Assembly: GCA_944391805.1 (NCBI GenBank)
Contig: CALXUY010000058.1
Span: forward strand, 1-39,329
Reading direction: 5' to 3'
Origin: an uncultured Clostridia bacterium
GTDB taxonomy: Bacteria; Bacillota; Clostridia; Oscillospirales; CAG-272
Length of the DNA stretch: 39,329 bases
Shown here in pieces: positions 1 to 7,746 of this stretch (position 1 is the stretch's first letter; the number at the start of each line of letters is the position of its first letter). Made by a program: the position numbers and the translations under genes. The notes beneath the pieces were generated by a model. The model was not told the origin of the DNA, ran no database searches, and saw only the letters and a list, made by a program, of their open reading frames with translations.

Positions 1-449
1 GGGGGTTCCAACCCCAACATATACATGAATTTTGAGGCAGGAATGCGATTCGCCGCCCTGATTTCATTTTTTCGCTGTTGAATCGCAAAATTTAATACTG
101 GGAACTAATTTTTAGAGGTTCCCTTTATTATTATAACATGTTCCGGGACGGATTGCAAGGGCAAAAAACAACTTTTTGGCAATTCCGTTTTCCGGGCGCG
201 CGACCACCTCCTGCATGTGCGCTTGCGTACGAGATGCTTCTTGCTGTTACGACTTTGGCAAACCTGCTTTCGCACTCCATGCGTGTGTGCCTGCCCGAGC
301 GGTTTTCTGCCCCGGAAGCCGTTTTGCCTGTCCGTTTTTGACTTTTGGCTCGTTCGGAAAACGGAAAAATCAAAAATAAAACAAATGAGTAATGACAGAA
401 AGTCTTTTTGAAAATTCCGATTTTGGAACTGAATATTTTTGGAAAAGCC
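1..449. other. Non-coding region upstream of recA
   Basis: I see no convincing gene here. Short inverted repeats occur: GGGG/CCCC around 2-15, GCGATTC/GAATCGC at 45-51 and 80-86, and GGGAAC/GTTCCC at 100-105 and 118-123 followed by a T-rich stretch. The last could be the terminator of a gene lying to the left of the window, but the stems are short. Open frames in this stretch have no ribosome binding site and no recognisable protein family. Confidence 0.5.
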
Positions 450-478
450 TTGACAAGAACGAAAATTTGTGATATGAT
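450..478 (+). promoter_or_regulatory. recA promoter (SigA type)
   Basis: TTGACA at 450-455 and TATGAT at 473-478 are separated by 17 nt, about 60 nt before the recA start. No clear Gram-positive LexA operator of the GAAC-N4-GTTC kind is visible; the GAAC just after the -35 box lacks its partner half. Confidence 0.85.
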
Positions 479-540
479 AGTGGAGAATCAAAACGGCGGC
501 ATACCACACGTCGTCTGCCGCAGGAAAGGAAGCAACAACA

Positions 541-1656
541 ATGGCAGCAACCAAAAAGTCCAAAGCACCCGTTCCCACCGACCTCGACGCAGAGGGAAAG
601 AAGAAGGCTCTCGCTACCGCCATGTCCCAGATCGAGCGGGATTTCGGCGTCGGCTCCATTATGAAGCTGGGAGAAAACCGCCATATGGAGGTGCAGGCTG
701 TGCACACCGGGTCGCTTTCGCTGGATTTTGCGCTGGGAATCGGCGGGGTTCCGAGAGGAAGAATCGTGGAGATTTTCGGGCCGGAATCCTCCGGTAAAAC
801 CACAGTTGCGCTGCACATCATGGCGGAGGTGCAGAAGATGGGGGGCACGGCGGCCTTTATTGACGCCGAGCACGCGCTCGACCCGGTTTATTCCAAGGCG
901 CTCGGGGTGGATATTGACAATCTGCTGGTGTCCCAGCCCGACTGCGGAGAGGACGCGCTGGATATCTGCGAGGCGCTCGCACGCTCGGGGGCGGTCGACG
1001 CGATTGTGGTCGACTCGGTCGCGGCGCTTGTCCCGCGGCAGGAGATTGAAGGGGACATGGGGCAATCCATGGTCGGCGTGCAGGCAAGAATGATGTCGCA
1101 GGCCATGCGCAAGCTCTCGGGGGTGATTTCCAAAAGCAACTGTGTGGTCATCTTCATCAACCAGATCCGGGAGAAGGTCGGGGTGATTTACGGCAGCCCC
1201 GAAACCACGCCGGGCGGCCGGGCGCTCAAGTTCTTTGCCTCGGTCCGCATCGACATCCGCAAGACCGAGCAGCTCAAGGACGGCAATGAAATTTACGGCA
1301 ACCATGTCAAATGCAAAATTGTCAAGAACAAGGTTGCGCCCCCCTTCCGCGTGGCCGAGTTTGATATTCTCTATGGCAAGGGCATTTCGCGTTCGGGAGA
1401 GGTGCTGGATTTTGCCATTATGCTGGACGTCATCAAAAAGAGCGGCTCATGGTTTTCCTATAACGGTGAGCGCATCGGTCAGGGCAAGGAAAATGTGCGG
1501 AAAATGCTCGAGAGCAACCCCGCTTTTCTGTCCGAGATTGAGGAGAAGGTGCGTGCCATGAGCTCGGAGGCGATGCTGTCGGTGGAGCAGGAATTTGAGG
1601 TGGACGACGGCGACGACTTTGACCTTCGCCTGAGCGACGACGGAGAGGACGCATAA
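541..1656 (+). CDS. recA: Recombinase RecA
   Basis: RecA is the ATP-dependent DNA strand-exchange protein of homologous recombination and the co-protease that activates LexA cleavage in the SOS response; it acts in the cytoplasm on single-stranded DNA. The 371-residue product has normal RecA length and the canonical layout: an N-terminal helix region, Walker [10 protein letters not shown] at residues 80-88, the following [20 protein letters not shown] block, the [10 protein letters not shown] region, and an acidic C-terminal tail rich in D and E. The ATG follows AGGAAAGGA by a suitable distance. recX begins 2 nt after its stop, so the two genes are co-transcribed. No intein or frameshift is seen. 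Confidence 0.99.
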   Translation: MAATKKSKAPVPTDLDAEGKKKALATAMSQIERDFGVGSIMKLGENRHMEVQAVHTGSLSLDFALGIGGVPRGRIVEIFGPESSGKTTVALHIMAEVQKMGGTAAFIDAEHALDPVYSKALGVDIDNLLVSQPDCGEDALDICEALARSGAVDAIVVDSVAALVPRQEIEGDMGQSMVGVQARMMSQAMRKLSGVISKSNCVVIFINQIREKVGVIYGSPETTPGGRALKFFASVRIDIRKTEQLKDGNEIYGNHVKCKIVKNKVAPPFRVAEFDILYGKGISRSGEVLDFAIMLDVIKKSGSWFSYNGERIGQGKENVRKMLESNPAFLSEIEEKVRAMSSEAMLSVEQEFEVDDGDDFDLRLSDDGEDA

Positions 1657-1658
1657 CT

Positions 1659-2309
1659 TTGGAGCAGTCGGTTTCGGTCGAAATTGTCGGTATCCGCGCG
1701 AGCGGCAGCGGTGAGGAGCTGGCGCTGACCGTGATGATCCGCAGTGGGGAGCATTCCGAGACCAGAATCCTGTCCCTGACAACCGGCCAATACCGCGAGT
1801 TGAAGCCCGCAAAAGGGCCGGTTACACAGGCGCGGTTTGAACAGCTCGAGCAGGCCTCCCGGATGTGCGCGGCACTGCGCTGCGGCGAGCGTCTGCTGGC
1901 ATACGGCTCCAACTCGGCACAGCTGCTTGGACAAAAGCTCCGGCGGAGGGGCTTTACGCAGGAGGAAGCGCGCGCGGCTGCGGAGCAGCTTGGCAGAATG
2001 GGGCTGATCGACGAGGAGAGCGACATGCGCCGCGAGGTAGAGAAGTGCCTGCGGAAGCTGTGGGGAGCGGGACGGATCCGGTCGCATCTCCGGAGCCGGG
2101 GCTTTGACCGGGAGGTTCTGGACGCACTGCCGGATATTCTGGAGGAAATCGATTTTGCCGCAAACTGCGCGGCGCTGCTCCGGAAGCATTATGGCGGTTG
2201 GCCGGATGATCCGGCACAGCGCCGCAGGGTGCTGGCGGGATTGTACCGCTACGGTTATACGCCGGAGGAAATCCGCCAGGCGGCCCGTTTGCTGCGGGAG
2301 GAACGGTGA
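1659..2309 (+). CDS. recX: Regulatory protein RecX
   Basis: RecX binds RecA filaments and modulates recombinase and co-protease activity. This 216-residue protein shows the tandem three-helix RecX repeats: a block around GFTQEEARAAAEQLGRMGLI, then a KLWGAGRIRSHLRSRG block, then a C-terminal YGYTPEEIRQAARLL helix. The start is a TTG two bases after the recA stop, with the ribosome binding site inside the recA tail (GGAGAGGA), which implies translational coupling. Length and position directly behind recA are typical for Bacillota. A strong hairpin terminator follows. Confidence 0.93.
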   Translation: MEQSVSVEIVGIRASGSGEELALTVMIRSGEHSETRILSLTTGQYRELKPAKGPVTQARFEQLEQASRMCAALRCGERLLAYGSNSAQLLGQKLRRRGFTQEEARAAAEQLGRMGLIDEESDMRREVEKCLRKLWGAGRIRSHLRSRGFDREVLDALPDILEEIDFAANCAALLRKHYGGWPDDPAQRRRVLAGLYRYGYTPEEIRQAARLLREER

Positions 2310-2353
2310 TTTTGGTTCTGCGTCAAGCGGCCGGCAGCCATCATTCATAGTTG

Positions 2354-2412
2354 AACAAAAAAACACAGGCATTTCTTCGGTTTTTTCCCGGAAGCGCTTG
2401 TGTTTTTTTGTT
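2354..2412. terminator. Bidirectional-type terminator after recX
   Basis: The arms at 2354-2370 and 2396-2412 are complementary over 17 bp with a single G-T pair. The left arm is A-rich and the right arm ends in a T run, so the hairpin could work on either strand. Confidence 0.8.
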
Positions 2413-2701
2413 GTCAAAATACCCTTGGCTCTGCGGGAGAAACGGTAGAGAGTGCGAAGCGAAAGGCGATGGGGAGCTACCGCTCGCCGGTGGTTTTGCC
2501 CCGGTTTCAGGACCGTTTTTAATTCCAAATATTTTTGTGTGTTGGATTATAATTTGATTCTGCGTTTTTGCGTCGGATAATGATGAAAACGTAAAAAATA
2601 TTTCTATCGAAAAGAATGATTTTGTAAAATTCGATACAAACATGCATGGGACTGATTATACATTTTGTTTGATTTGCGGATGGAAATCCTTCCAAAGGTA
2701 C
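2413..2701. other. AT-rich intergenic stretch
   Basis: The sequence between the recX terminator and the next promoter contains no supportable gene. It is clearly more AT-rich than its surroundings, especially from about 2520 to 2700. Confidence 0.5.
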
Positions 2702-2730
2702 TTGAAATTTGTCGCAAAACGTGTTATAAT
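2702..2730 (+). promoter_or_regulatory. Promoter of the IbrAB-like operon
   Basis: TTGAAA at 2702-2707 and TATAAT at 2725-2730 are separated by 17 nt, about 64 nt before the first start codon. Confidence 0.85.
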
Positions 2731-2793
2731 GATACGAGAAATGGTAAGAATAACCAAAAAATATTTTTTCTACATCTTATGTGGTGATTTTGG

Positions 2794-4155
2794 ATGTTAC
2801 CGTTGCCCTCAATGAACAAGCCAAGGGAGGATCACCGATTGATTAAACAGTATCTGGACAAGAACGTATATGAAGCGACCGAGGAGCGGCTGGATTACCT
2901 GTTCCGGGAATTTGACAATATTTATGTCTCCTTCAGCGGCGGAAAGGACAGCGGTCTGCTGCTCAATCTCGTGCTCGACTTCAAGCGGCGGAATTATCCC
3001 CGGCGCACCGTCGGCGTTTTTCATCAGGATTTCGAGGCGCAGTATACGGTGACAACCGAGTATATCACCCGCACCTTTAAGCGGCTGGAACGGGAGGCCG
3101 AGCTCTACTGGATCTGTCTGCCTATGGCGACCAGAACCGCATTGAGCAGCTATGAAATGTTCTGGTATCCGTGGGACGACCACAAGCCGGACGCATGGGT
3201 ACGTCCCATGCCGGTGCACCCGTATGTTATCAATATGGATCATCCCTTCAAATATTACCGCTACCGGATGCATCAGGAGGATCTTGCCAAGCAATTCGGC
3301 CGGTATTACCGCGAAATTCACGGCGATGGCAAAACGGTCTGCCTGCTGGGCATGCGTGCGGAGGAGTCGCTGCAGCGCTACAGCGGCTTCCTCAATAAAA
3401 AATACGGCTACGAGGGGCAGTGCTGGATCTCACAGCAGTTCAAAGACGTCTGGTGCGCCTCGCCGCTCTATGATTGGACGGTCAACGACGTCTGGGTGGC
3501 CAACTATCGCTTCCGCTACGATTACAACGGCCTTTACGACCTCTATTTCAAGGCCGGGCTGCGTCCCGAGCAGATGCGGGTGGCCTCCCCCTTCAACGAT
3601 TATTCCAAGGACAGCCTCAACCTCTACCGCATCATTGATCCCGAGATATGGACGCGGCTGGTGGGGCGGGTATACGGGGCCAACTTTGCCGCCATTTACG
3701 GAAAAACCAAGGCGATGGGCTATCGCAACATTACGCTGCCCGAAGGACAGACCTGGGAGTCCTATACCAAATTCCTGCTTGACACCCTGCCCAAGCGGCT
3801 GCGCAACAATTACATCAAAAAATTCCAGACCTCGATCCGATTCTGGCATGAAACCGGAGGCGGGCTTCCTGAGGAGGCCATTCACGAGCTGGAGGAAAAG
3901 GGGTACCGCATCCGCCGGAACGGGGTTTCCAATTACACGCTGGATAAAAAATCCCGCGTGGTGTTCATCGGAAAAATTCCCGATCACACCGACGACATCA
4001 AGAGCACAAGAGATATTCCGAGCTGGAAGCGGATGTGCTATTGCATCCTGAAGAATGACCATACCTGTCGCTTCATGGGCTTTGGCCTGACACGCGAGGA
4101 GCAGAGCAAGGTGAACATCATCAGAAAGAAATATGGAGGAATGATCGGTGAATAA
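2794..4155 (+). CDS. PP-loop DUF3440 protein, IbrA/YbdN-like (PAPS reductase superfamily)
   Basis: This 453-residue protein belongs to the adenine-nucleotide alpha-hydrolase/PAPS-reductase superfamily. The PP-loop SGGKDS sits at residues 48-53, followed by a conserved VFHQDFEAQY segment, an LLGMRAEES block near residue 187 and a C-terminal DUF3440-type region. E. coli relatives are YbdN and IbrA, encoded next to ParB-like YbdM/IbrB, and the same pairing is seen here: the next gene overlaps the end of this one by 8 nt. IbrA/IbrB are known genetically as activators of immunoglobulin-binding protein genes, but their chemistry is unproven. The ATG at 2794 was chosen because GGTG lies upstream; an in-frame ATG at 2812 is an alternative. 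No sulfate-assimilation genes lie nearby, so a role as PAPS reductase is unlikely. Confidence 0.85.
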   Translation: MLPLPSMNKPREDHRLIKQYLDKNVYEATEERLDYLFREFDNIYVSFSGGKDSGLLLNLVLDFKRRNYPRRTVGVFHQDFEAQYTVTTEYITRTFKRLEREAELYWICLPMATRTALSSYEMFWYPWDDHKPDAWVRPMPVHPYVINMDHPFKYYRYRMHQEDLAKQFGRYYREIHGDGKTVCLLGMRAEESLQRYSGFLNKKYGYEGQCWISQQFKDVWCASPLYDWTVNDVWVANYRFRYDYNGLYDLYFKAGLRPEQMRVASPFNDYSKDSLNLYRIIDPEIWTRLVGRVYGANFAAIYGKTKAMGYRNITLPEGQTWESYTKFLLDTLPKRLRNNYIKKFQTSIRFWHETGGGLPEEAIHELEEKGYRIRRNGVSNYTLDKKSRVVFIGKIPDHTDDIKSTRDIPSWKRMCYCILKNDHTCRFMGFGLTREEQSKVNIIRKKYGGMIGE

Positions 4156-4747
4156 CGAAGAGTGGAGAAGTCCGGTTTATAACATCATTGCCGTGCCGTT
4201 TGAAAAAATTGTGCCCAATACCTACAACCCGAATGCGGTTGCCCCGCCCGAGATGAAGCTGCTCTACGACAGCATCCGGGAGGACGGGTACACCATGCCC
4301 ATCGTCTGCTATTATGTCAAGTTCAAGGATGTGTATGTGATCGTGGACGGCTTTCACCGCTACCGCGTGATGAAGGAGCACAAGGATATTTACGAGCGGG
4401 AGAAAGGGCTGATGCCGGTTTCGGTCATCGACAAGCCGCTTTCCTGCCGCATGGCCAGCACGGTGCGGCACAACCGCGCCAGAGGCTCGCACGATGTGGA
4501 TCTGATGAGCAACATCATCCGCGAGCTGCACGAAATCGGCCGTTCGGATGCGTGGATCTCCCAGCATCTCGGGATGGATCGGGACGAGATTCTGCGCCTG
4601 AAGCAGATCACGGGCCTGATGGATATGTTCCGGGACGTCAAATTCGGCCAGGCGTGGCGTCCGGTCGACAATGCCGTGATGCAGGAGGAGCCGGAGCGTG
4701 TGATGCCCGCGTCCAAAATGATCACCGACGAGGATATCGACGGGTAA
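4148..4747 (+). CDS. ParB-like nuclease-domain protein, IbrB/YbdM-like
   Basis: The 199-residue product has an N-terminal ParB/sulfiredoxin-type domain: EKIVPNTYNPN, then SIREDGYTMPIVC, then the VDGFHRYRV motif (GxxR-like) near residue 68, and RHNRARG near residue 108, which resembles the ParB box-II arginine patch. A C-terminal helical region (SQHLGMDRDEILRLKQITG) could be a helix-turn-helix. Translation starts at a GTG inside the preceding gene, behind GGAGGA, so the two products are probably made in a fixed ratio and may form a complex. It is too small for a chromosome-partition ParB and no ParA is present. The IbrB/YbdM assignment rests on this domain plus its neighbour. Confidence 0.83.
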   Translation: MNNEEWRSPVYNIIAVPFEKIVPNTYNPNAVAPPEMKLLYDSIREDGYTMPIVCYYVKFKDVYVIVDGFHRYRVMKEHKDIYEREKGLMPVSVIDKPLSCRMASTVRHNRARGSHDVDLMSNIIRELHEIGRSDAWISQHLGMDRDEILRLKQITGLMDMFRDVKFGQAWRPVDNAVMQEEPERVMPASKMITDEDIDG

Positions 4748-4802
4748 ACGCTCTGCTCTGTGGAGACAGTGTTTTACAGACATCGGAAAGGGAGCACTTG
4801 TT

Positions 4803-5300
4803 ATGAAGCATTTGTATCTGATCGGCGGAACCATGGGAGTCGGAAAAACCACCGTGGGGCGGATTCTCAAAAGGCGGCTGGAGGCCTGCGTGCTGCTGGA
4901 CGGAGACTGGTGCTGGGATGCCGACCCGTTTGTGGTCAACGAACGGACCTGCGCCATGGTGCTCGATAACATCTGCCATCTTCTCAACAATTTTTTGGCC
5001 TGCCCGGATTACCGGAATGTGGTGTTTTGCTGGGTGATGCATCAGCAATCCATCATTGACGGGATTCTTCGCGCTCTGCGGCTCGAGGGCGTTGTGCTGC
5101 ATCCGGTGTCGCTGATCTGCTCGGAGCCGGCGCTCCGGGCGAGACTCGGAGCCGATGTGGCGGCCGGTATCCGGAATCCCGACGTCATCGAACGCAGCGT
5201 CGCCCGGCTGCCGCTCTATCGGGAACTGCGGAGCGGCCTGCTGGATGTTTCGGAGCTGACCCCGGAGGAGACGGCGGAACGCATCATCGGCGGTATGTAA
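4803..5300 (+). CDS. Small P-loop nucleotide kinase (AAA_33-like)
   Basis: A 165-residue P-loop protein with Walker A GGTMGVGKTT at residues 8-17, a DGDWCWDADP segment in the substrate-binding position, and a C-terminal PLYRELRSGLLDVSELTPEE segment of the kind seen in shikimate-kinase-like and AAA_33 kinases. The substrate cannot be read from the sequence. The ATG lies 8 nt behind AAAGGGAG, and the gene follows the ParB-like gene by 55 nt without a promoter, so it belongs to the same operon. It is the last gene before a strong bidirectional terminator shared with the convergent serpin. Confidence 0.75.
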   Translation: MKHLYLIGGTMGVGKTTVGRILKRRLEACVLLDGDWCWDADPFVVNERTCAMVLDNICHLLNNFLACPDYRNVVFCWVMHQQSIIDGILRALRLEGVVLHPVSLICSEPALRARLGADVAAGIRNPDVIERSVARLPLYRELRSGLLDVSELTPEETAERIIGGM

Positions 5301-5373
5301 CGCACAAAAAGCGAGAGGGCGTCAATCGGAGCGGAATATCCGGTTGCGTGCAGCCCGTACAAAACCGCAGTAT

Positions 5374-5410
5374 AAAAGCAAGGTCAACCGAAAAGGCTGA
5401 CCTTGCTTTT
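5374..5410. terminator. Bidirectional terminator between kinase and serpin 1
   Basis: The perfect 13-bp inverted repeat AAAAGCAAGGTCA/TGACCTTGCTTTT lies at 5374-5386 and 5398-5410 with an 11-nt loop. The A run and T run on its two sides suit termination from both converging genes. Confidence 0.88.
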
Positions 5411-5511
5411 GTGCTATATCGGGTTGTTCGCGATTGGAACATGCAGGAAAGCTGTCCCGCAGGCTTCCGGAAGAGCGCATGTCCTGCTCCGGTTCCTGCG
5501 GACCGGGATGT

Positions 5512-6762
5512 TCAGGTCAGGCAGTTGACGCTCCCCAAAAAGAGGGGCAGCCCGGATTCCTGATCCACCACGGCGTATACAAACGGACGGTTCAGCACCA
5601 CAGAGACCGGAGGAAAGAGGGCGGTTGTCCGCACGTTCCCCCATGTAACTGCGGCCGCCTTGGTGCCGTTGCGGCTGATTTCCACCGCTGCCTTCTGCCT
5701 GATCTCGCTGCAGTGCAGCCTGCCGTCAGGGGATATGCCGGAGAGATCGCAGCGGTCGGGCAGGAACAGATCGTTCACGCCCATGGCCTGCAGCGCGTCG
5801 TTGAGCCGGAGCTCGGATTTGCAGGTGAATTCCGGCATTTCAACCGTCACCGGCCGCCGCTGCAAAGAGCCGGTCAGCTCCCGCCACGTGTCCCGGTTCA
5901 GGGCGGCAATCCAGTCCGGGAGCGGGGTGCCGACATTTGGCAGGATTCCCCAAAAGCTGTATCTTCCGCCGGCGTATGGCTTGCAGAATCCGGCGGCGGT
6001 GCCGGTTTCAAAATAGAATTCCTCCTCCGAGTGCAGCATGGTCACCTCCGCCTGTGTTCCGTCCGCATTGGCAAAGCTGCCGGTTTGTATTTCGCTGTCT
6101 GCATAGGGCCTTTGCCATTTTGCGTTGAACAGCAGGGTATTGATCAGGTACAGTACGGTGTCGGAGGGGATGTCCTCGAGGATACTGTCAACCATTCCGT
6201 CGGTCTGCTGCTCCACCCAGCGGTTGATGTCTCTCCGGGTGGCTTCGTCAAAGGCTGCGCGCCGGATCTTGGCGCCGTACCATTCGGCGTTGGCTTGTAG
6301 GAACGCCGGGCGGATGCTCCGGACATGGGCCCGGTTGAGCCAGACCGAGCTGCCAAGCCGGATGCGGCAATCCTTTGTGTCGGAAATGGTGTCTGTCAGC
6401 GCGCGGAGCTGGCGGTTCCAGTCCTCGGCCGACATCCCGAAGAGCTTTTCCAACTGTGCCCGCGTCTCCCCTTCAGCTCCGTTTGCAAGCATGGAGAGGC
6501 AGAGCAGGGCGGAGAGCGGAGAGACCGCGGTGTTGGCATCGTCGCCGGCGGTCAGCCGGAAGAGCCCGATGGAAATGTCGGTCAGGGATGAGACGGTCTG
6601 GTCGGTCAACTGTGTCCGGCCGCCTTTCTGTTCCGAACCGAAGCTCCCGGACAGCTCCTCGGCGCCGGGGCGCAGGGTAAAAGGGGACGAGCCGAGCAGA
6701 GTGAGCAGCGCCATTGCCATGCAGCCGGAGCCGGTCAGCAGGCGGCGTTTGGATGATTTCAT
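5512..6762 (-). CDS. Secreted serpin 1 (serine protease inhibitor)
   Basis: Serpins trap serine or cysteine proteases by a suicide conformational change. This 416-residue product starts at the ATG at 6762, behind GGAGG; a longer in-frame start at 6843 lacks a ribosome binding site. An N-terminal signal sequence (RRLLTGSGCMAMALLTLLG) suggests export. Serpin hallmarks are SPLSALLCLSMLANGAEGET near residue 100, NRWVEQQTDGMVDSI, YLINTLLFNAKW, and the C-terminal LNRPFVYAVVD. The reactive-centre loop hinge GTKAAAVT (about residue 366) has the small residues expected for an inhibitory serpin. The loop, with NVRTTALFPP, is about two residues longer than in alpha-1-antitrypsin, so P1 cannot be fixed. 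It is more divergent from the two other serpins of the window than they are from each other. It could be a lipoprotein if the Cys of LTGSGC is modified, but that lipobox sits unusually early. Confidence 0.93.
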   Translation of the reverse strand: MKSSKRRLLTGSGCMAMALLTLLGSSPFTLRPGAEELSGSFGSEQKGGRTQLTDQTVSSLTDISIGLFRLTAGDDANTAVSPLSALLCLSMLANGAEGETRAQLEKLFGMSAEDWNRQLRALTDTISDTKDCRIRLGSSVWLNRAHVRSIRPAFLQANAEWYGAKIRRAAFDEATRRDINRWVEQQTDGMVDSILEDIPSDTVLYLINTLLFNAKWQRPYADSEIQTGSFANADGTQAEVTMLHSEEEFYFETGTAAGFCKPYAGGRYSFWGILPNVGTPLPDWIAALNRDTWRELTGSLQRRPVTVEMPEFTCKSELRLNDALQAMGVNDLFLPDRCDLSGISPDGRLHCSEIRQKAAVEISRNGTKAAAVTWGNVRTTALFPPVSVVLNRPFVYAVVDQESGLPLFLGSVNCLT

Positions 6763-6940
6763 TGCAATTCCTCCCGGTGCTTTTGATGATGAAATGCCAT
6801 CTGCCTGTATTGTCGCCGGACAGGTGCCGCTGGTTACAGACAAAATGCTACGGATGCAGTATTTCCGGAAATCCGGCTTTTATGTGAAAAGCCGATTTTC
6901 CCGGATTCATTCCGAAAACCGGTAAATTTTGATCGAAGAC
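6763..6940. other. Divergent intergenic region between serpin 1 and the B12 operon
   Basis: This stretch holds the serpin 1 ribosome binding site (5' end at 6770-6774 on the plus strand as CCTCC) and a bulged hairpin AAATCCGGCTTTT/AAAAGCCGATTT at about 6869-6898. I find no convincing minus-strand promoter for serpin 1. Confidence 0.45.
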
Positions 6941-6969
6941 TTGACTTTTCGGCCAGGATATGATATGAT
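6941..6969 (+). promoter_or_regulatory. Promoter of the cobalamin operon
   Basis: TTGACT at 6941-6946 and TATGAT at 6964-6969 have 17 nt spacing and lie immediately upstream of the riboswitch aptamer. Confidence 0.82.
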
Positions 6970-6984
6970 AAACGGGAAAAAGTG

Positions 6985-7080
6985 AATATTCGCAGCAGGG
7001 TTCCGGCGGAGGCCGGATCAGAGGGAAGTTCGGTGCAAATCCGTCGCAACCATCATTACCGTATAGTCGGAATACTCACC
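6985..7080 (+). promoter_or_regulatory. Cobalamin riboswitch aptamer
   Basis: The core GGGAAGTTCGGTGCAAATCC at 7023-7042 matches the conserved GGGAA-N-GGTG-N-AAATCC segment of B12 aptamers, and AGTCGGAATACTCACC at 7065-7080 matches the AGTCaGgAgACCtGCC 3' core. A GGCCGGA-type stem precedes them. The usual CCGCCACTGT B12-box section between the two is altered (here CGCAACCATCATTACCGTA), so this may be a variant aptamer. A terminator follows, which fits transcriptional OFF control by cobalamin of the downstream uptake genes. Confidence 0.85.
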
Positions 7081-7095
7081 CCGCAGGGCGAAGGA

Positions 7096-7126
7096 GCGGT
7101 GGAAACCCTTCCGCCGCAGCATTTTT
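7096..7126 (+). terminator. Riboswitch expression-platform terminator
   Basis: GCGGTGGAA at 7096-7104 pairs with TTCCGCCGC at 7109-7117 across an ACCC loop, followed by ATTTTT at 7121-7126. It lies in the leader 16 nt after the aptamer core and about 190 nt before the first gene. Confidence 0.75.
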
Positions 7127-7315
7127 GGATCTGAAAAGTGCAGCCAACAAACCGCAGCGTCCGCAGGCGCGTCAGCCGTGCGGGTTTCTGCGGCGCTTTC
7201 CCGCGCAAGGGCTTTTTTGCGCGCGGAATGGATTGGGGGCATTGCGCTTTTCACCGCCGGAAGGAGGGAGAGCGCGTTTTTTATTCGGAGCCGTACACAA
7301 ATAGGGAGGCAAAGC

Positions 7316-7681
7316 ATGACAAAGCAGGAGTGCATCGGGCTGCTCCGGCAGGTCAGCCGGGAGCTGTGGGAGCGGGGAGAAGCCCGCTATCCCAAACGGT
7401 CGGATTTCTCCGCCGAAGCGGTGGTTGCCATCAAGGCGCATCTCGGTCCGTGGCCGCGGGCGCTGGAGGCGGCGGGGATCAAGCCGCCGCGGGAGGACGA
7501 CCGCATGGCGCGCAACCGGGAAAAGCGCATCCGCGCCAAGCGCCGGCGGCGGGAGGCGATGAAGCGGAGCGCCGCGGTGACGGCAGACGGGCAGCCCGGG
7601 CCGACGGGGCTGCCTGCACAGGAGCCGGACGAGCCGCCCGGAGAGACAGGCGGCGGGACGCCGGAGCGGACACGGCAGTAA
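7316..7681 (+). CDS. Small basic protein with HNH/homing-endonuclease-associated repeat
   Basis: A 121-residue protein starting at the ATG behind AGGGAGG (7303-7309). Residues about 24-55 (YPKRSDFSAEAVVAIKAHLG, then WPRALEAAGIKP) resemble the homing-endonuclease-associated repeat, a small DNA-binding helical unit with W..AL..AG spacing. A strongly basic helix follows (KRIRAKRRRREAMKRS), then a Pro/Gly-rich tail. No nuclease motif is present. It is the first gene after the cobalamin riboswitch and lies 65 nt before the first secreted B12-related gene, so it should be B12-controlled. Its role there is unknown; a nucleic-acid-binding regulator is one possibility. Confidence 0.68.
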   Translation: MTKQECIGLLRQVSRELWERGEARYPKRSDFSAEAVVAIKAHLGPWPRALEAAGIKPPREDDRMARNREKRIRAKRRRREAMKRSAAVTADGQPGPTGLPAQEPDEPPGETGGGTPERTRQ

Positions 7682-7746
7682 GCCGTCGGAGCTTCAGAAT
7701 TTTAAAAAACATTTGGGGCCACCCGAGGTGGCAGGAGGTAAAAAGG

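Noticed and set aside
456..472. LexA (SOS) box in the recA promoter
   Set aside because: GAAC is present but the partner half GTTC at the right spacing is not; SOS control cannot be claimed from this.
2794..4155. PAPS reductase of assimilatory sulfate reduction
   Set aside because: The PP-loop fits the superfamily, but the DUF3440 C-terminal region, the ParB-like partner and the lack of sulfur genes point to the IbrA/YbdN group.
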